This document shows, piece after piece, positions 26,480-35,926 of a stretch of DNA of 64,000 nt. The notes beneath the pieces are model-generated. The model did not search any database, was not told where the DNA came from, and was given only the letters and a program-made list of their open reading frames with translations. The stretch spans positions 124,001 through 188,000 of the forward strand of contig JAJFKY010000012.1 in assembly GCA_021772975.1 (NCBI GenBank), in the 5' to 3' direction. Positions within the stretch are counted from its first letter, which is position 1, and the number at the start of each line of letters is the position of its first letter. The DNA comes from Gammaproteobacteria bacterium (GTDB lineage Bacteria; Pseudomonadota; Gammaproteobacteria; Xanthomonadales; Wenzhouxiangellaceae). The position numbers and the translations under genes were made by a program.

Positions 26480-27043
26480 TTAGACACTATTGTGTTTGGC
26501 CTGGATGGCCTTCCAGGACCATATCCAGACATATTGCACCAGAGTGATGGATGTTAATGCCGCAACCACATATATCAAAGCCGTCACCAGCCCGCTGGCC
26601 TTGCTGATACAGCAGGCCTGCAATAGTGTCATGGCTACCAGCACCACCTGCATGGTGGTGTTCAGTTTACTCAGCAGGGTCGGCTGAGCTTCCACTCTGG
26701 CAACGGTGTAATGGTAGACGGCGCCGCCGGTGACTATGGCGCTGTCACGCACAAAGGTCAGCACAATCAACCACCAGGGCAGCAGACCAATCCAGGCCAG
26801 TGCGGCAAAAGCGGTGATCATTAACAGCTTGTCAGCCAGCGGATCCAGCACGCTGCCAACCCGGCTGACCCAGCCGAAACGTTTGGCCAGGTAGCCGTCC
26901 GCGGCATCAGTCAGGCCGGCAATGACCGCCACGATCAGTGCAATCTGATGATGCTGAGCGACGATCTGCCAGGACAACACCGGCACCATGCACAATCGAA
27001 AGATCGTCAGCATATTGGGAATATGTTGGCGTATGCCGTTCAT
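26480..27043 (-). CDS. CDP-alcohol phosphatidyltransferase (PgsA-like)
   Basis: A membrane enzyme that transfers a phosphatidyl group from CDP-diacylglycerol to an alcohol, probably glycerol-3-phosphate. The signature DAADGYLAKR, then GSVLDPLADK, carries the four conserved aspartates of the family. The N-terminus (HIPNMLTIFRLCMVPVL) resembles PgsA, and 187 residues matches it. Five or six membrane helices are predicted by eye. It could be the housekeeping PgsA or a second family member; the sequence does not decide. The start codon directly abuts the stop of the DUF2066 gene, so the two are probably coupled. Confidence 0.88.
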   Translation of the reverse strand: MNGIRQHIPNMLTIFRLCMVPVLSWQIVAQHHQIALIVAVIAGLTDAADGYLAKRFGWVSRVGSVLDPLADKLLMITAFAALAWIGLLPWWLIVLTFVRDSAIVTGGAVYHYTVARVEAQPTLLSKLNTTMQVVLVAMTLLQACCISKASGLVTALIYVVAALTSITLVQYVWIWSWKAIQAKHNSV

Positions 27044-28135
27044 CTAAGGCAGCACGTCAACATAGATCAGCTCCGAACCGTTGGGCTGTACGCTGGCCAT
27101 ACTCAACTCGTCCGCCAGTCGGATCGCCTGTAACAACCAGTCCCGCGAAGCACTGAGTGCCAGGCGAATTTCAATAGCGTCAGCTTCCGCCTGCACTACG
27201 GTCACCTGCTTGACCTGGCTCATGGCATCGAAAGCACGGGCAGCCACGGCATATTGAGCCGGCGATTGAATATTGCGCAGCATGACACGCACCGTCCGGG
27301 ATATTTCCGTGCTGCTGGATACCCTGTTGAGCGCAGCTATTCTGTCAGCCAGGCTGTTGATACCCGCCACCAGTGCGGCCGATAATTCTGGCCCGATACT
27401 CTGAAAGGTTTCCAGGCCGGTAGCATCATCCGGCAAGCGCCAGCGCACCTGCCAGTTATCCCCGCGGCGGCTGGCGGCGGCAATCGCATAGCGGTCCGCG
27501 GCATAACGCTGACTGGCCAGTTCCGCATTTTCATAAAACCCACCCCAGATGCTGTCGGCGTCGAGCAGCGAATAATCGGTTTGATCCTGGACCGGCAAAA
27601 CCAGCGGCAGGCCCCGTTCACGGGCAGCCTGTTCCAGCGCAAAACGATGCTGCCGATCGTCACCCGCCAGCATATCACGCTGACCTTGCTGATCTTCAAT
27701 CGCCAGCCATAAGAGTACTTCGGGACGTTCCAGGCTCCATAGCTCGATACTCTGGCGTTGCAGTTCTTCTATCACCTGACGCTGATTGAACTGCGCGCGC
27801 AGCACTCTCTGACGCTTACCGTAAGCACCATCCGGTACCAGCCGCTCCTGATAGCTGAAACTCATCAGATGAGTCTGTGCCTCGTCGCGCAGCTTGCTCA
27901 AGCGCGGATCGGTCACACTGCTGGTCTGGCCGGTCAGTTTAATCAACACCGCGTCAAGTGCCGCTCGGATTTGCCCGGCTTGATCAGAATCAGGATCAAC
28001 CACAACCTCAGCGCCGAACAGACGCTCATTGGCGGCCAACGCCGGTATCACAGTGAAAATACCAAACAGAGCGGTGCACAACATGGCGGTGAACATTAAC
28101 ACGGTGCGCGGATTTTGATTCAGTGACATGAGCAT
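27044..28135 (-). CDS. DUF2066 domain protein, exported
   Basis: An uncharacterised protein with an N-terminal signal or anchor (hydrophobic stretch about residues 12-33, ending in ALA before NERLFGAEVVVD). The DUF2066 core follows: QIRAALDAVLIKLTGQ, then SYQERLVPDGAYG and LWLAIEDQQGQRDML. The C-terminal third (from about residue 275) looks like a separate small domain. 363 residues. Two ATGs lie close together (MLMSL); the first is used here and no strong ribosome site is visible for either. It heads the minus-strand group DUF2066, phosphatidyltransferase, AI-2E and hda. Function unknown. Confidence 0.85.
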   Translation of the reverse strand: MLMSLNQNPRTVLMFTAMLCTALFGIFTVIPALAANERLFGAEVVVDPDSDQAGQIRAALDAVLIKLTGQTSSVTDPRLSKLRDEAQTHLMSFSYQERLVPDGAYGKRQRVLRAQFNQRQVIEELQRQSIELWSLERPEVLLWLAIEDQQGQRDMLAGDDRQHRFALEQAARERGLPLVLPVQDQTDYSLLDADSIWGGFYENAELASQRYAADRYAIAAASRRGDNWQVRWRLPDDATGLETFQSIGPELSAALVAGINSLADRIAALNRVSSSTEISRTVRVMLRNIQSPAQYAVAARAFDAMSQVKQVTVVQAEADAIEIRLALSASRDWLLQAIRLADELSMASVQPNGSELIYVDVLP

Positions 28136-28371
28136 GCCTGAGGTTTTACTTGTTGATGCGGCCGATAGTCTAGCAGGGATAAGGCATAGTCAGCCAATGT
28201 CATCACTGCAGCCAAAGCGGCCGAGCTCTCTAAGCATGCCATCCTATTGCCGCCAGACCAAGACAAGCGGCATGATTTGATGCATAATGGGAAAATAATA
28301 ATGGTTAAAAACCGTTCACCAGTATAGGGCTAGTTTCGGCTCCATTTAAGATCAATTGCATGGGGATTAAA

Positions 28372-31300
28372 ATGCATAGCAAAGTGTTATCTTTCCGCTT
28401 CGGACTGTTTGGTCTGTTTGTTCTTTTCTCAGCTCAGGCCAATGCCCAAACTGTCAGCTATGACATTTTGCTTGATGTTGACCGTAATGCCAGTACCGGC
28501 TGTACGGTAACACCAATCGGCCAGGGCAACAGCAGCACCGGCTTTGAACGCAGAGTGCGGGCTATCGTTGACAGCGGCAGCATGACGGTTACCGAGGTCA
28601 ATCTCGCATTTTGCGAAGGCACTGGTTTCGGTCCTGCCACCGTCACCGGCGGGCCACACCCGGTCGGTTTGAACAATGGTGTGAACGGCACCGATGTCAT
28701 CGAGCTGTCGGCTTCGCTGAACAGTCTGCAGCCACTCAGCAACGGCGTTATTCAGATCACCGTTGCCGCTGAAGACGGTACCGGCTCCGATGTACTCTCA
28801 ACCACCACCGGGGCAGCGGGCGGCCAGCCGATTCTGGTATTCATTCCGATTGCGGTACCTGCGCTTGGCGCCCTGGGTTTGTTATTGCTGATCGCTGCCA
28901 TTGCGGTTATCACCGTGCGCGGCAGACAGCGCCGCTGGCTCAGCATCAGCCTGCTGGCTGCTTCGGGCATTGTATTTGCAGCCGGCTTTATCGTAGACGG
29001 CCAGGTGACCGACTGGGGTGGCGTTAACCCGGATGCGACCGATCCTGTCAACGACGCCACCAATGGTGCCGCCGGCAATGACCTGCAGGCGTTTTTTGTG
29101 GCTCTGGAACGTGATGTACTGTTTTTCCGCCTGGATGTCGGCGACCTGGAAAACCAACCACCAATAGCGGTTGATGACGCCTTCAATATGCTGGAAGACG
29201 ATACTCTTAACGTGGCGGCTCCCGGTGTGCTGAGTAATGACAGCGATCCGGATATGGACCCGATTACCGCCGAACTGGTCAGTGCTCCGGGCAACGCGCA
29301 GACCTTCAACCTGAATGCCGACGGCAGTTTCGACTATACCCCGACGGCGGATTTCAGCGGCACCGACAGTTTCACCTACAGCGCCTCTGACGGCATGAGC
29401 AGTTCTGATCCTGCCACGGTGACCATTACCATTGATCCGGTTAATGACGCACCCAGCTTTAACCTGCCCGGTGATGCCACCGTGCTGGAAGACGCCGGTG
29501 CTCAGAGTCTGGCGAATTTTGCTACCGCCATTTCCGCCGGGCCGCCTGATGAGTCCGGTCAGGCACTGACTTTTAACGTGACCAATAACGATAATGCCGC
29601 GTTGTTCGACGTATTGCCCGCTCTGAGCAGCACTGGCACGCTGACATTTACCGCGGCAGATGATGCCAATGGCACCGCCAATATCACCGTCGAATTAATG
29701 GACGATGGCGGCACCGCCAACGGCGGGGTGGATACTTCCGCGCCGCAGACTTTTGCCATCAACGTGACACCAGTCAATGACGCACCCAGCTTTACCGGCG
29801 GTCCCAATCAGACCGTATTGGAAGATGCCGGCGCCCAGAGTGTTGCCGGTTGGGCCATGGCCATCAGCCCCGGACCAGCCGATGAAGCCGGCCAGGCGCT
29901 GACCTTCAATGTAACCGCGAATGACAACGCTGCATTGTTCAGTGCCGGCCCGAGTGTCGCCGCTGATGGTACGCTGAGCTACACACCGGCTGACGACGCC
30001 AACGGCACCGCCAATATCACCATTGAGTTAATGGATGACGGCGGTACCGCCAACGTCGGGGTAGACACCTCCACACCGTTCAGCTTTGTTATCGACGTCA
30101 CTCCGGTCAATGATGCGCCGACATTCACCCCGTCCGGTGATGTCACCGCACTGGAAGATTCCACCGGCAGCAACGTGCCCTGGGCCAGTAATATCCTGCC
30201 CGGGCCGGCTACCGCCACGGATGAATCCGGCCAGATGCTGACCTTCAACATTACCGGCAATGACAATCCGGGATTGTTCAGCGCTGGGCCGGCACTGGAT
30301 GCGGCCACTGGCAATTTGAGCTTTACACCCGCGGCGGATGCCAGCGGTACCGCCAACATTACGGTTGAGCTGATGGATGACGGCGGTATGGCCAATGGCG
30401 GTGCAGATACTTCAGCACCGGTGACATTTGCGATCAACATTACGGAAGTCAACGACGCGCCCAGCTTCACGGCTCCGGCTGATCCGGCGGCCAGCAATGA
30501 AGACGCCGGCGCGCAAAGTCTGGCCTGGGCTTCAGCCATCAGTGCAGGGCCACCGTCGGAAGCCGGCCAGGCGCTGAACTTTATCCTGAACCAGACCAGC
30601 ATCGACAGCACGCTGTCATTCAGCACTGCGCCCAGCGTGAACCTGGCTACTGGCAATGTCGAATATACCGCGGCCGCTGATGCATATGGCACGGTCAGCT
30701 TTAATGTATTTCTTATGGATAATGGCGGCACCGCCAATGGTGGCATAGACACTTTTGGCCCGGTCGCTTTGACGATTACGGTTAACCCTGTCAATGATCC
30801 GCCCACCGCCGGTGCTGCGCCGACGTTTGGTGCCACCACCAATATCGGCCTGGATGTCCCTGCTGGTTCCGGCCTGCTGGCCGGCGCCAGTGATGATGCC
30901 ACCGAAGCGGCCGACCCGAATGGTCCGGCTGCCCCAGGCACCAATCTATCGGTCGGTAATGCCGGCAATCCAGCGCCGACCACTACCGCCATGGGTGGTG
31001 ATCTGAGCATCACGACCAGTACCGGTGCGTTTACCTACAACCCGCCGCCTGGTCTGGATAGCGGTTCGGACAGCTTCGATTTTGTGGTCTGTGATGACGG
31101 CATCCCGGGTCCTGGCGCATGCAGTGCGTCAGTCACGGTAACGATTAACCTGTCCGGCAATACCGTCTGGTTTATTGATGCGGCAGCAGCAGCTGGCGGT
31201 GATGGCCGTATTAATACGCCCTTTAACAGCATTGCAGCCTTCAACGCCCTGCAGGGCGGTGGCGGTACCGCCAATCCGGCGGCCGGAGATTTTATCTTCC

Positions 31301-33828
31301 TGTTCAGTGGCAATTACACCGGCAGTTTCTCACTGCTGGATAACCAGGTCCTGTTTGGTCAAGGCACCAGCGGCGTGACCTTTGATGCCTTTACCGGCAT
31401 CGCGCCACCCGCTGGCAGCACTGCCCGACCGGCACTGGGTGGAGCCGATCCGGTCATCAGCACCACCGCCGCGGCCAGTAATGCCATCAATGTGACCGGC
31501 AGTAATACCATTCGTGGTTTGAATATCGGCAATACCACCGGCTTCGGTATCGCAGGCACTTCGACCGGCACACTGGCTGTTAGTCAGGTCGATATTAATG
31601 GCACCGGGGGTCTGCTGGATATTGATGGCGGAGGCACCGGTATTTTAGGTGCGGTATTTGGCGCACTGACTTCCACCAGCAGTAATGTCCCGAATGTGAT
31701 CGACATCCAAAACTATGGAATTACCGATTTGCTGGCAACCAGCACTTCGATTCAGAGTCCGAGTCAGTCAGGCATTTTGCTGCAAAACAATGCTGGCGCC
31801 AGCGTGATCAATCTGGGTGATTTCAGCACCCTGTTGACCACCAACGGTGCTGGTTTTGTGGTGGCTAACAGCGGCACGGTAACCATCAGCCCGCCAGCAC
31901 CGGTCACCGTGCAGACCGTTGGTGGAGCAGCGCTGGACCTGGCCAACACCACCTTCAATGGCTTTAATTTCGGCAGCATCTCCGCCAATACCACCACCAC
32001 CGGTGTCAGCCTTAATAATGTCAGCGGCTTTATCAGCAGTGGCGGAGGTAACATCCAGAATACCAGCGGTGATGCATTTGTGATCACCGGTGGCAGCAGC
32101 GGCGTTACTTATGGCGGCACCATTACCAATACCGCAGCTCGCTCGGTAGTGGTTACTGGGCACACCGGTAGCAATGTTGTGTTTAACCCGATCAATGACA
32201 GCGCTCAGGGTGTGTTTCTAAATAACAATGCAGGCACCAGCTTCTTCTTCGCCGGCACCATGACCCTGAACACTGGCGCCAATAATGCATTTACCGCCAG
32301 CAACGGCGGTACGATCGACGCTACCGGCAACGGCAGCAGCATCACCACCACCACCGGCGTAGGCATAACTATCGATGGTGTCAGCATCCGCAACACCAAC
32401 TTTACCGTGCAATCGGTGTCAGCCAATGGCGCCAGCAGCGGCATTGTGCTGAATAACACCGGTACCGCTGGTGGCCTGACCGTGACCGGTGATGGCAGCA
32501 ATAACCGCAATGGCTCGGGTGGCACGATTCAGAATACTCTGAGTCACGGCATTAGCTTGAACCAGACCAGCAATACCCGCCTGGCATCCATGAATGTGCT
32601 TAATCCAGGCGCGGGCGCACTGGGTCTCGAAACCGGCCATGCTATTCGCATTCGCGATCTGTCCGGCGCCAGCAATCTGTTCAATGGTTTGACCCTGGAA
32701 GCAGGCTCTAACTCAGGTGACGACGGTGTCGAGCTGATCAACACCAACACCAATCTGGGTACTTTCACCAATGCCACTACCCCGGTCAGCGGTGGCTTAA
32801 CGGTAACCAATAGCCTGTTTGATGGTTCGCCCACCTCCGACGGCTTCTTCGCGGAAGCTCGCGGAGCATCCAATATGGGCGTCATCATTAATGGCGGTTC
32901 GCGCTTTACCGATATCCGCGGAGACGGCATACAGATATCCACCGGCGGTTTAGCCGGTGATACGCATCGCTTCGATGTGATGATCTTGAATTCTCAGCTG
33001 GATACCGCGTCCGTGCCGGCGCCAGGTGGCAACAACGGTATTGCACTGGGCGCCGCCGAGCCTACCCAGATTAACTTTATGATCAGCGGTAATACCATTT
33101 TTGATGTGACTCGAGGCGGCAGCAATGCCGGCGCCGTTAATGTGGTTACCGCAGGTAACAACTCACTGTATACCGGCACGGTTGAAACCACTGATATGGA
33201 TGATACCGGTGACCAGCGTGGTAACAACTTCGTGTTCGAGGGCACCTCTGGTGTACAGAACAGAGGGCATGACGTTGTTATCGATAACAATGACATTGAT
33301 GAGACCCTGCGCGAAGGCACTTTCCTGACGGTTTCCGGTGGCAACGCGGTCACTAATACTGACTTTGTGGTTACCAACAACAGGATTGGCACGGCGTCTC
33401 CGGTCGGCACCACCACGCGCGAAAGTTTCGAAATCGATGTCTTTGGAGTCGGGGCATTCCCGACGCATGAGGCGGATTTCCTGGTGGATAACAATACCCA
33501 TGTCAACAATGGTGACCGTGAAGTCGCTGATATGGCATTTGAGCGCAACGCCAATATTAATCTGATCGTCACCAATAACACCTTTACTCAATCGGGCGCC
33601 GGTGCGGAAGAAGTCGAATTCGATAGTTTTGATGCCGGGGTGAATCTGTGTCTGCACCTGGACAACAACACCGTTCCGGATGGTGCTGGCAATGAGTACG
33701 ATCTGGATGAACTGGCTGGTACATTTACTTTACAGAGCCTGGCGGATGTGGGCACACGCAATGCAGGCAATATCGATGTGGGAGCAGGCATTACCAACGC
33801 CCCAGCCAACTGTACGGCACCTAACTAA
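28372..33828 (+). CDS. Giant secreted repeat and beta-helix protein (1818 aa)
   Basis: A very large exported, adhesin-like protein of unknown role. Signal peptide to about residue 25 (SAQANA). Residues about 154-187 are an IPTL-CTERM-like tripartite segment: VPALGALGLLLLIAA, then a basic cluster RGRQRR. A second hydrophobic stretch (188-209) follows. From about 261 comes a cadherin-like domain (PPIAVDDAFNMLEDDTLNV), then four tandem repeats of about 112 residues (357-805), another cadherin-like domain, and from about 932 a long Asn/Gly/Thr-rich parallel beta-helix region to the C-terminus. No autotransporter barrel or C-terminal anchor is seen. The start is set at 28372, where GGGGA lies 5 bases upstream; the frame is open from an ATG at 28360. 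It is upstream of the collar-protein genes. Confidence 0.85.
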   Translation: MHSKVLSFRFGLFGLFVLFSAQANAQTVSYDILLDVDRNASTGCTVTPIGQGNSSTGFERRVRAIVDSGSMTVTEVNLAFCEGTGFGPATVTGGPHPVGLNNGVNGTDVIELSASLNSLQPLSNGVIQITVAAEDGTGSDVLSTTTGAAGGQPILVFIPIAVPALGALGLLLLIAAIAVITVRGRQRRWLSISLLAASGIVFAAGFIVDGQVTDWGGVNPDATDPVNDATNGAAGNDLQAFFVALERDVLFFRLDVGDLENQPPIAVDDAFNMLEDDTLNVAAPGVLSNDSDPDMDPITAELVSAPGNAQTFNLNADGSFDYTPTADFSGTDSFTYSASDGMSSSDPATVTITIDPVNDAPSFNLPGDATVLEDAGAQSLANFATAISAGPPDESGQALTFNVTNNDNAALFDVLPALSSTGTLTFTAADDANGTANITVELMDDGGTANGGVDTSAPQTFAINVTPVNDAPSFTGGPNQTVLEDAGAQSVAGWAMAISPGPADEAGQALTFNVTANDNAALFSAGPSVAADGTLSYTPADDANGTANITIELMDDGGTANVGVDTSTPFSFVIDVTPVNDAPTFTPSGDVTALEDSTGSNVPWASNILPGPATATDESGQMLTFNITGNDNPGLFSAGPALDAATGNLSFTPAADASGTANITVELMDDGGMANGGADTSAPVTFAINITEVNDAPSFTAPADPAASNEDAGAQSLAWASAISAGPPSEAGQALNFILNQTSIDSTLSFSTAPSVNLATGNVEYTAAADAYGTVSFNVFLMDNGGTANGGIDTFGPVALTITVNPVNDPPTAGAAPTFGATTNIGLDVPAGSGLLAGASDDATEAADPNGPAAPGTNLSVGNAGNPAPTTTAMGGDLSITTSTGAFTYNPPPGLDSGSDSFDFVVCDDGIPGPGACSASVTVTINLSGNTVWFIDAAAAAGGDGRINTPFNSIAAFNALQGGGGTANPAAGDFIFLFSGNYTGSFSLLDNQVLFGQGTSGVTFDAFTGIAPPAGSTARPALGGADPVISTTAAASNAINVTGSNTIRGLNIGNTTGFGIAGTSTGTLAVSQVDINGTGGLLDIDGGGTGILGAVFGALTSTSSNVPNVIDIQNYGITDLLATSTSIQSPSQSGILLQNNAGASVINLGDFSTLLTTNGAGFVVANSGTVTISPPAPVTVQTVGGAALDLANTTFNGFNFGSISANTTTTGVSLNNVSGFISSGGGNIQNTSGDAFVITGGSSGVTYGGTITNTAARSVVVTGHTGSNVVFNPINDSAQGVFLNNNAGTSFFFAGTMTLNTGANNAFTASNGGTIDATGNGSSITTTTGVGITIDGVSIRNTNFTVQSVSANGASSGIVLNNTGTAGGLTVTGDGSNNRNGSGGTIQNTLSHGISLNQTSNTRLASMNVLNPGAGALGLETGHAIRIRDLSGASNLFNGLTLEAGSNSGDDGVELINTNTNLGTFTNATTPVSGGLTVTNSLFDGSPTSDGFFAEARGASNMGVIINGGSRFTDIRGDGIQISTGGLAGDTHRFDVMILNSQLDTASVPAPGGNNGIALGAAEPTQINFMISGNTIFDVTRGGSNAGAVNVVTAGNNSLYTGTVETTDMDDTGDQRGNNFVFEGTSGVQNRGHDVVIDNNDIDETLREGTFLTVSGGNAVTNTDFVVTNNRIGTASPVGTTTRESFEIDVFGVGAFPTHEADFLVDNNTHVNNGDREVADMAFERNANINLIVTNNTFTQSGAGAEEVEFDSFDAGVNLCLHLDNNTVPDGAGNEYDLDELAGTFTLQSLADVGTRNAGNIDVGAGITNAPANCTAPN
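29440..30790 (+). repeat. Four tandem ~340-bp coding repeats
   Basis: Within the giant gene, units begin at about 29440, 29775, 30106 and 30450, each opening with the codons for VNDAPxF and containing ANITVELMDDGG near its end. Units are about 112 codons. The first three are the most alike; the fourth is more diverged. They encode Ig/cadherin-like modules and are prone to copy-number change by recombination. Confidence 0.85.
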
Positions 33829-33850
33829 AAACAGATAACAATAAAAAAGG

Positions 33851-33880
33851 TCGGTCGGCGCAAGATGCGCCGGCTATTTT
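33851..33880 (+). terminator. Probable terminator after the giant gene
   Basis: A stem CGGCGC/GCGCCG with a 5-base loop, preceded by an A-tract and followed by CTATTTT, starts about 23 bases after the stop codon. It would separate the giant gene from the collar-protein genes, which have their own ribosome sites but no obvious promoter. Confidence 0.5.
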
Positions 33881-33951
33881 ACTAGCGGGCCGTCTGGGTG
33901 CCTACATGGATCGTTTCCCATGACATCATAACAACAACAGGAGAAGACAAT

Positions 33952-34467
33952 ATGTCAGAACCATTCTTAGCCGAGGTGCGGATTGTTGGATTCAATTTCG
34001 CGCCGCGGGGATGGGCGTTCTGCGATGGGCAAATACTTCCCATCAATCAAAACCAGTCCCTGTATTCACTTTTGGGCACCACCTATGGTGGTGATGGGCG
34101 AACCAGCTTTGCATTGCCAGATATGCGTGGGCGTACACCAATGCATACCGGCAGAAGCAATGGTGGTGGTGAGCACAGGCTGGGGCAAAAGTCTGGCGAA
34201 GAAACACACACGCTGGCCGCCAACGAGATGCCTCAACACAATCATTCGCTGCAGGCCACCAATACTGCCGCAACCAGCACGGACCCTACCGGTCGGGTGC
34301 TGGCGCAATCCGTGCGAGACACTTACCGTGAGTTAACCAACTCTGTCAGTATGGGTTCAGGCACGGTCGCAAGTGTTGGTGGTGGGCAGGCGCATGAAAA
34401 CATGCAGCCTTATCTGGCGATGAATTTTTGCATAGCCCTGCAGGGCTTGTTTCCGTCACGTAACTAA
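33952..34467 (+). CDS. Phage tail collar domain protein, copy 1
   Basis: A small protein of the tail Collar family (also called microcystin-dependent protein-like). It opens MSEPFLAEVRIVGFNFAPRG, then WAFCDGQ and LLGTTYGGDGRTSFALPDMR, the collar-domain signature, and ends FPSRN. An HxH motif (PQHNHSL) lies near residue 99; in phage fibre tips such motifs bind metal. 171 residues. The frame is open further upstream, but GGAG before the ATG at 33952 and exact alignment with the two paralogues fix the start. No secretion signal. Three paralogues follow one another with 10-14 base gaps and no other phage genes are nearby, so this is probably a domesticated set. Confidence 0.88.
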   Translation: MSEPFLAEVRIVGFNFAPRGWAFCDGQILPINQNQSLYSLLGTTYGGDGRTSFALPDMRGRTPMHTGRSNGGGEHRLGQKSGEETHTLAANEMPQHNHSLQATNTAATSTDPTGRVLAQSVRDTYRELTNSVSMGSGTVASVGGGQAHENMQPYLAMNFCIALQGLFPSRN

Positions 34468-34481
34468 TCAGGAGAACCATC

Positions 34482-35000
34482 ATGTCAGAACCATTTGTCG
34501 GTGAAGTCCGCATGTTTGCGGGCAACTTCGCACCACGTGGCTGGGCATTTTGTGATGGACAGCTCCTGGCTGTTTCACAAAATGACGCTTTATTCAGTCT
34601 CTTGGGCACCATTTATGGCGGCGATGGCCGCACCACTTTCGGGCTACCGGATTTGCGCGGCCGTATACCTATCCATGCAGGCAACGGACCTGGTCTGAGC
34701 CAGCGCAGGCTGGGCGCCAAAGGCGGCGCGGAAAACGTCACTTTGACGGTCAATCAATTACCGAGCCACACACACCCTGCGCAAGCCTCTGACGCACCAG
34801 CGAGCGAACTTTTGCCGGTAGGCCGGGCGCCTGGCGTGGCACAGGCTCAGGCCTATGGTGACCGCCTGCTGGGTCCGGTCAATATGAATACTCAAGCCAT
34901 TACCAGTGTTGGCGGCAGTCGTAGTCATACCAATGAAATGCCCTACCTGTGTGTGAATTTTATTATTGCTTTAGTCGGCATTTATCCTTCCCGTCAATAG
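34482..35000 (+). CDS. Phage tail collar domain protein, copy 2
   Basis: Second collar paralogue, 172 residues. Opening MSEPFVGEVRMFAGNFAPRG, then WAFCDGQLLAVSQN, LLGTIYGGDGRTTFGLPDLR, an HxH motif in PSHTHPA, and the terminal YPSRQ. The variable segment after the HxH motif (about 100-145) differs strongly from copies 1 and 3, as expected if it is the specificity-determining part. AGGAG is placed 9 bases before the ATG. It is 14 bases after copy 1 and 10 before copy 3, so these are clearly one transcription unit. Confidence 0.88.
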   Translation: MSEPFVGEVRMFAGNFAPRGWAFCDGQLLAVSQNDALFSLLGTIYGGDGRTTFGLPDLRGRIPIHAGNGPGLSQRRLGAKGGAENVTLTVNQLPSHTHPAQASDAPASELLPVGRAPGVAQAQAYGDRLLGPVNMNTQAITSVGGSRSHTNEMPYLCVNFIIALVGIYPSRQ

Positions 35001-35010
35001 GAGACTTACC

Positions 35011-35523
35011 ATGTCAGAACCATTTGTTGCAGAAATAAGAATTTTTGCTGGTAATTTTGCTCCTCGGGGCTGGGCATTTTGTAATGGCCAGTTACTGCCG
35101 GTGTCGCAAAATACCGCGTTGTTTTCGTTGATCGGAACCACCTATGGCGGTGATGGACGCAGCACCACCGCACTGCCCAATCTGCAGGGCCGCGCGCCGA
35201 TGCACCCTGGCCGTGGGCCAGGCTTAACATCGAGACGCCTGGGTCAAAGAGGTGGCGTTGAACAAGTCACGCTCAGCGAAGCTCAGATGCCTAACCATAA
35301 TCATACCCTGATAGGCGAAGAAAACGATGGCAGAGTGCTGTCACCCAATGGCGGTTTTTTTGCTACCGGTGAGCAAATGTACCATTCACCCGACAACCTT
35401 GGTGATATGGCATCCACCATTTTGCCAAATACAGGCGGCAGCCAGTCGCATAACAATTTGCAACCGTACCTGGTAATGAACTTTATTATCGCACTGGTCG
35501 GTTTGTATCCATCACGCGGTTAA
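35011..35523 (+). CDS. Phage tail collar domain protein, copy 3
   Basis: Third collar paralogue, 170 residues. Opening MSEPFVAEIRIFAGNFAPRG, WAFCNGQLLPVSQN, LIGTTYGGDGRSTTALPNLQ, HxH in PNHNHTL, ending YPSRG. It is closest to copy 2 in the first 90 residues and carries a distinct variable segment. AGGAG precedes the ATG. It is followed after 15 bases by a small exported protein. Biological role unknown; collar domains in phages sit at the base or tip of fibres and mediate receptor contact. Confidence 0.88.
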   Translation: MSEPFVAEIRIFAGNFAPRGWAFCNGQLLPVSQNTALFSLIGTTYGGDGRSTTALPNLQGRAPMHPGRGPGLTSRRLGQRGGVEQVTLSEAQMPNHNHTLIGEENDGRVLSPNGGFFATGEQMYHSPDNLGDMASTILPNTGGSQSHNNLQPYLVMNFIIALVGLYPSRG

Positions 35524-35538
35524 CTGGAGAAGAATATT

Positions 35539-35919
35539 ATGAAAAGACGAGATTTTTCCGCCAGCCTGGCTGCTGGATCGATACTGGCAGGCAGTGGTAT
35601 CACCGCTTCGGCGGCGACCAGTCAACCCGTAGTGTTACCACATTTGCAAAAACAGGCTTTTGAAGCGCATCTTGATCAACCGTTTTCCATTCGAGGAACC
35701 AGTGGACAGACGCGTTTCAAAGCCCAGCTTAAAGCAGTGGATACCGCTGGCAAAGGCGAGCAGTTTTTTGTGCGCTTTAGCAGCACACACTCGGCTGAAT
35801 TGGCTGAAGATATCTATTTACTGACCGCCAATGATGGTCAGGAAATGTTATTGCATATGCAGCCTTCCGTTTCTGATAAGCACGCGCTGGAAGCTGTTAT
35901 AAATCTGCAAACGAGCTGA
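35539..35919 (+). CDS. Small exported protein with Tat-like signal, DUF6916-like
   Basis: A 126-residue protein starting MKRRDFSASLAAGSILAGSG, a twin-arginine-type leader with likely cleavage after an Ala near residue 26. The mature part (FEAHLDQPFSI, EQFFVRFSS, EDIYLLTANDGQEMLLHMQP, LEAVIN) has the same order of elements as the protein at 36549-36839, which I take as DUF6916-like. The similarity is weak. GGAG lies before the ATG. It is the fourth gene of the collar unit, implying a partner role for the collar proteins, possibly in the periplasm or outside; that is inference. Confidence 0.7.
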   Translation: MKRRDFSASLAAGSILAGSGITASAATSQPVVLPHLQKQAFEAHLDQPFSIRGTSGQTRFKAQLKAVDTAGKGEQFFVRFSSTHSAELAEDIYLLTANDGQEMLLHMQPSVSDKHALEAVINLQTS

Positions 35920-35926
35920 TGTTTGC

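Noticed and set aside
29440-30790. A CRISPR or satellite array
   Set aside because: The repeats are about 340 bp, in frame, and encode protein modules; there are no short direct repeats with spacers.
29979-31013. A 344-codon minus-strand open frame inside the giant gene
   Set aside because: It is antisense to well-conserved repeat modules. Its Ala/Val/Pro/Leu-rich, repetitive translation mirrors the codon bias of the real gene, and it has no ribosome site.
33952-35523. A prophage or tailocin
   Set aside because: Only collar-domain genes are present. There are no structural, lysis, integration or regulatory phage genes within several kilobases on either side, and the flanks are housekeeping genes.
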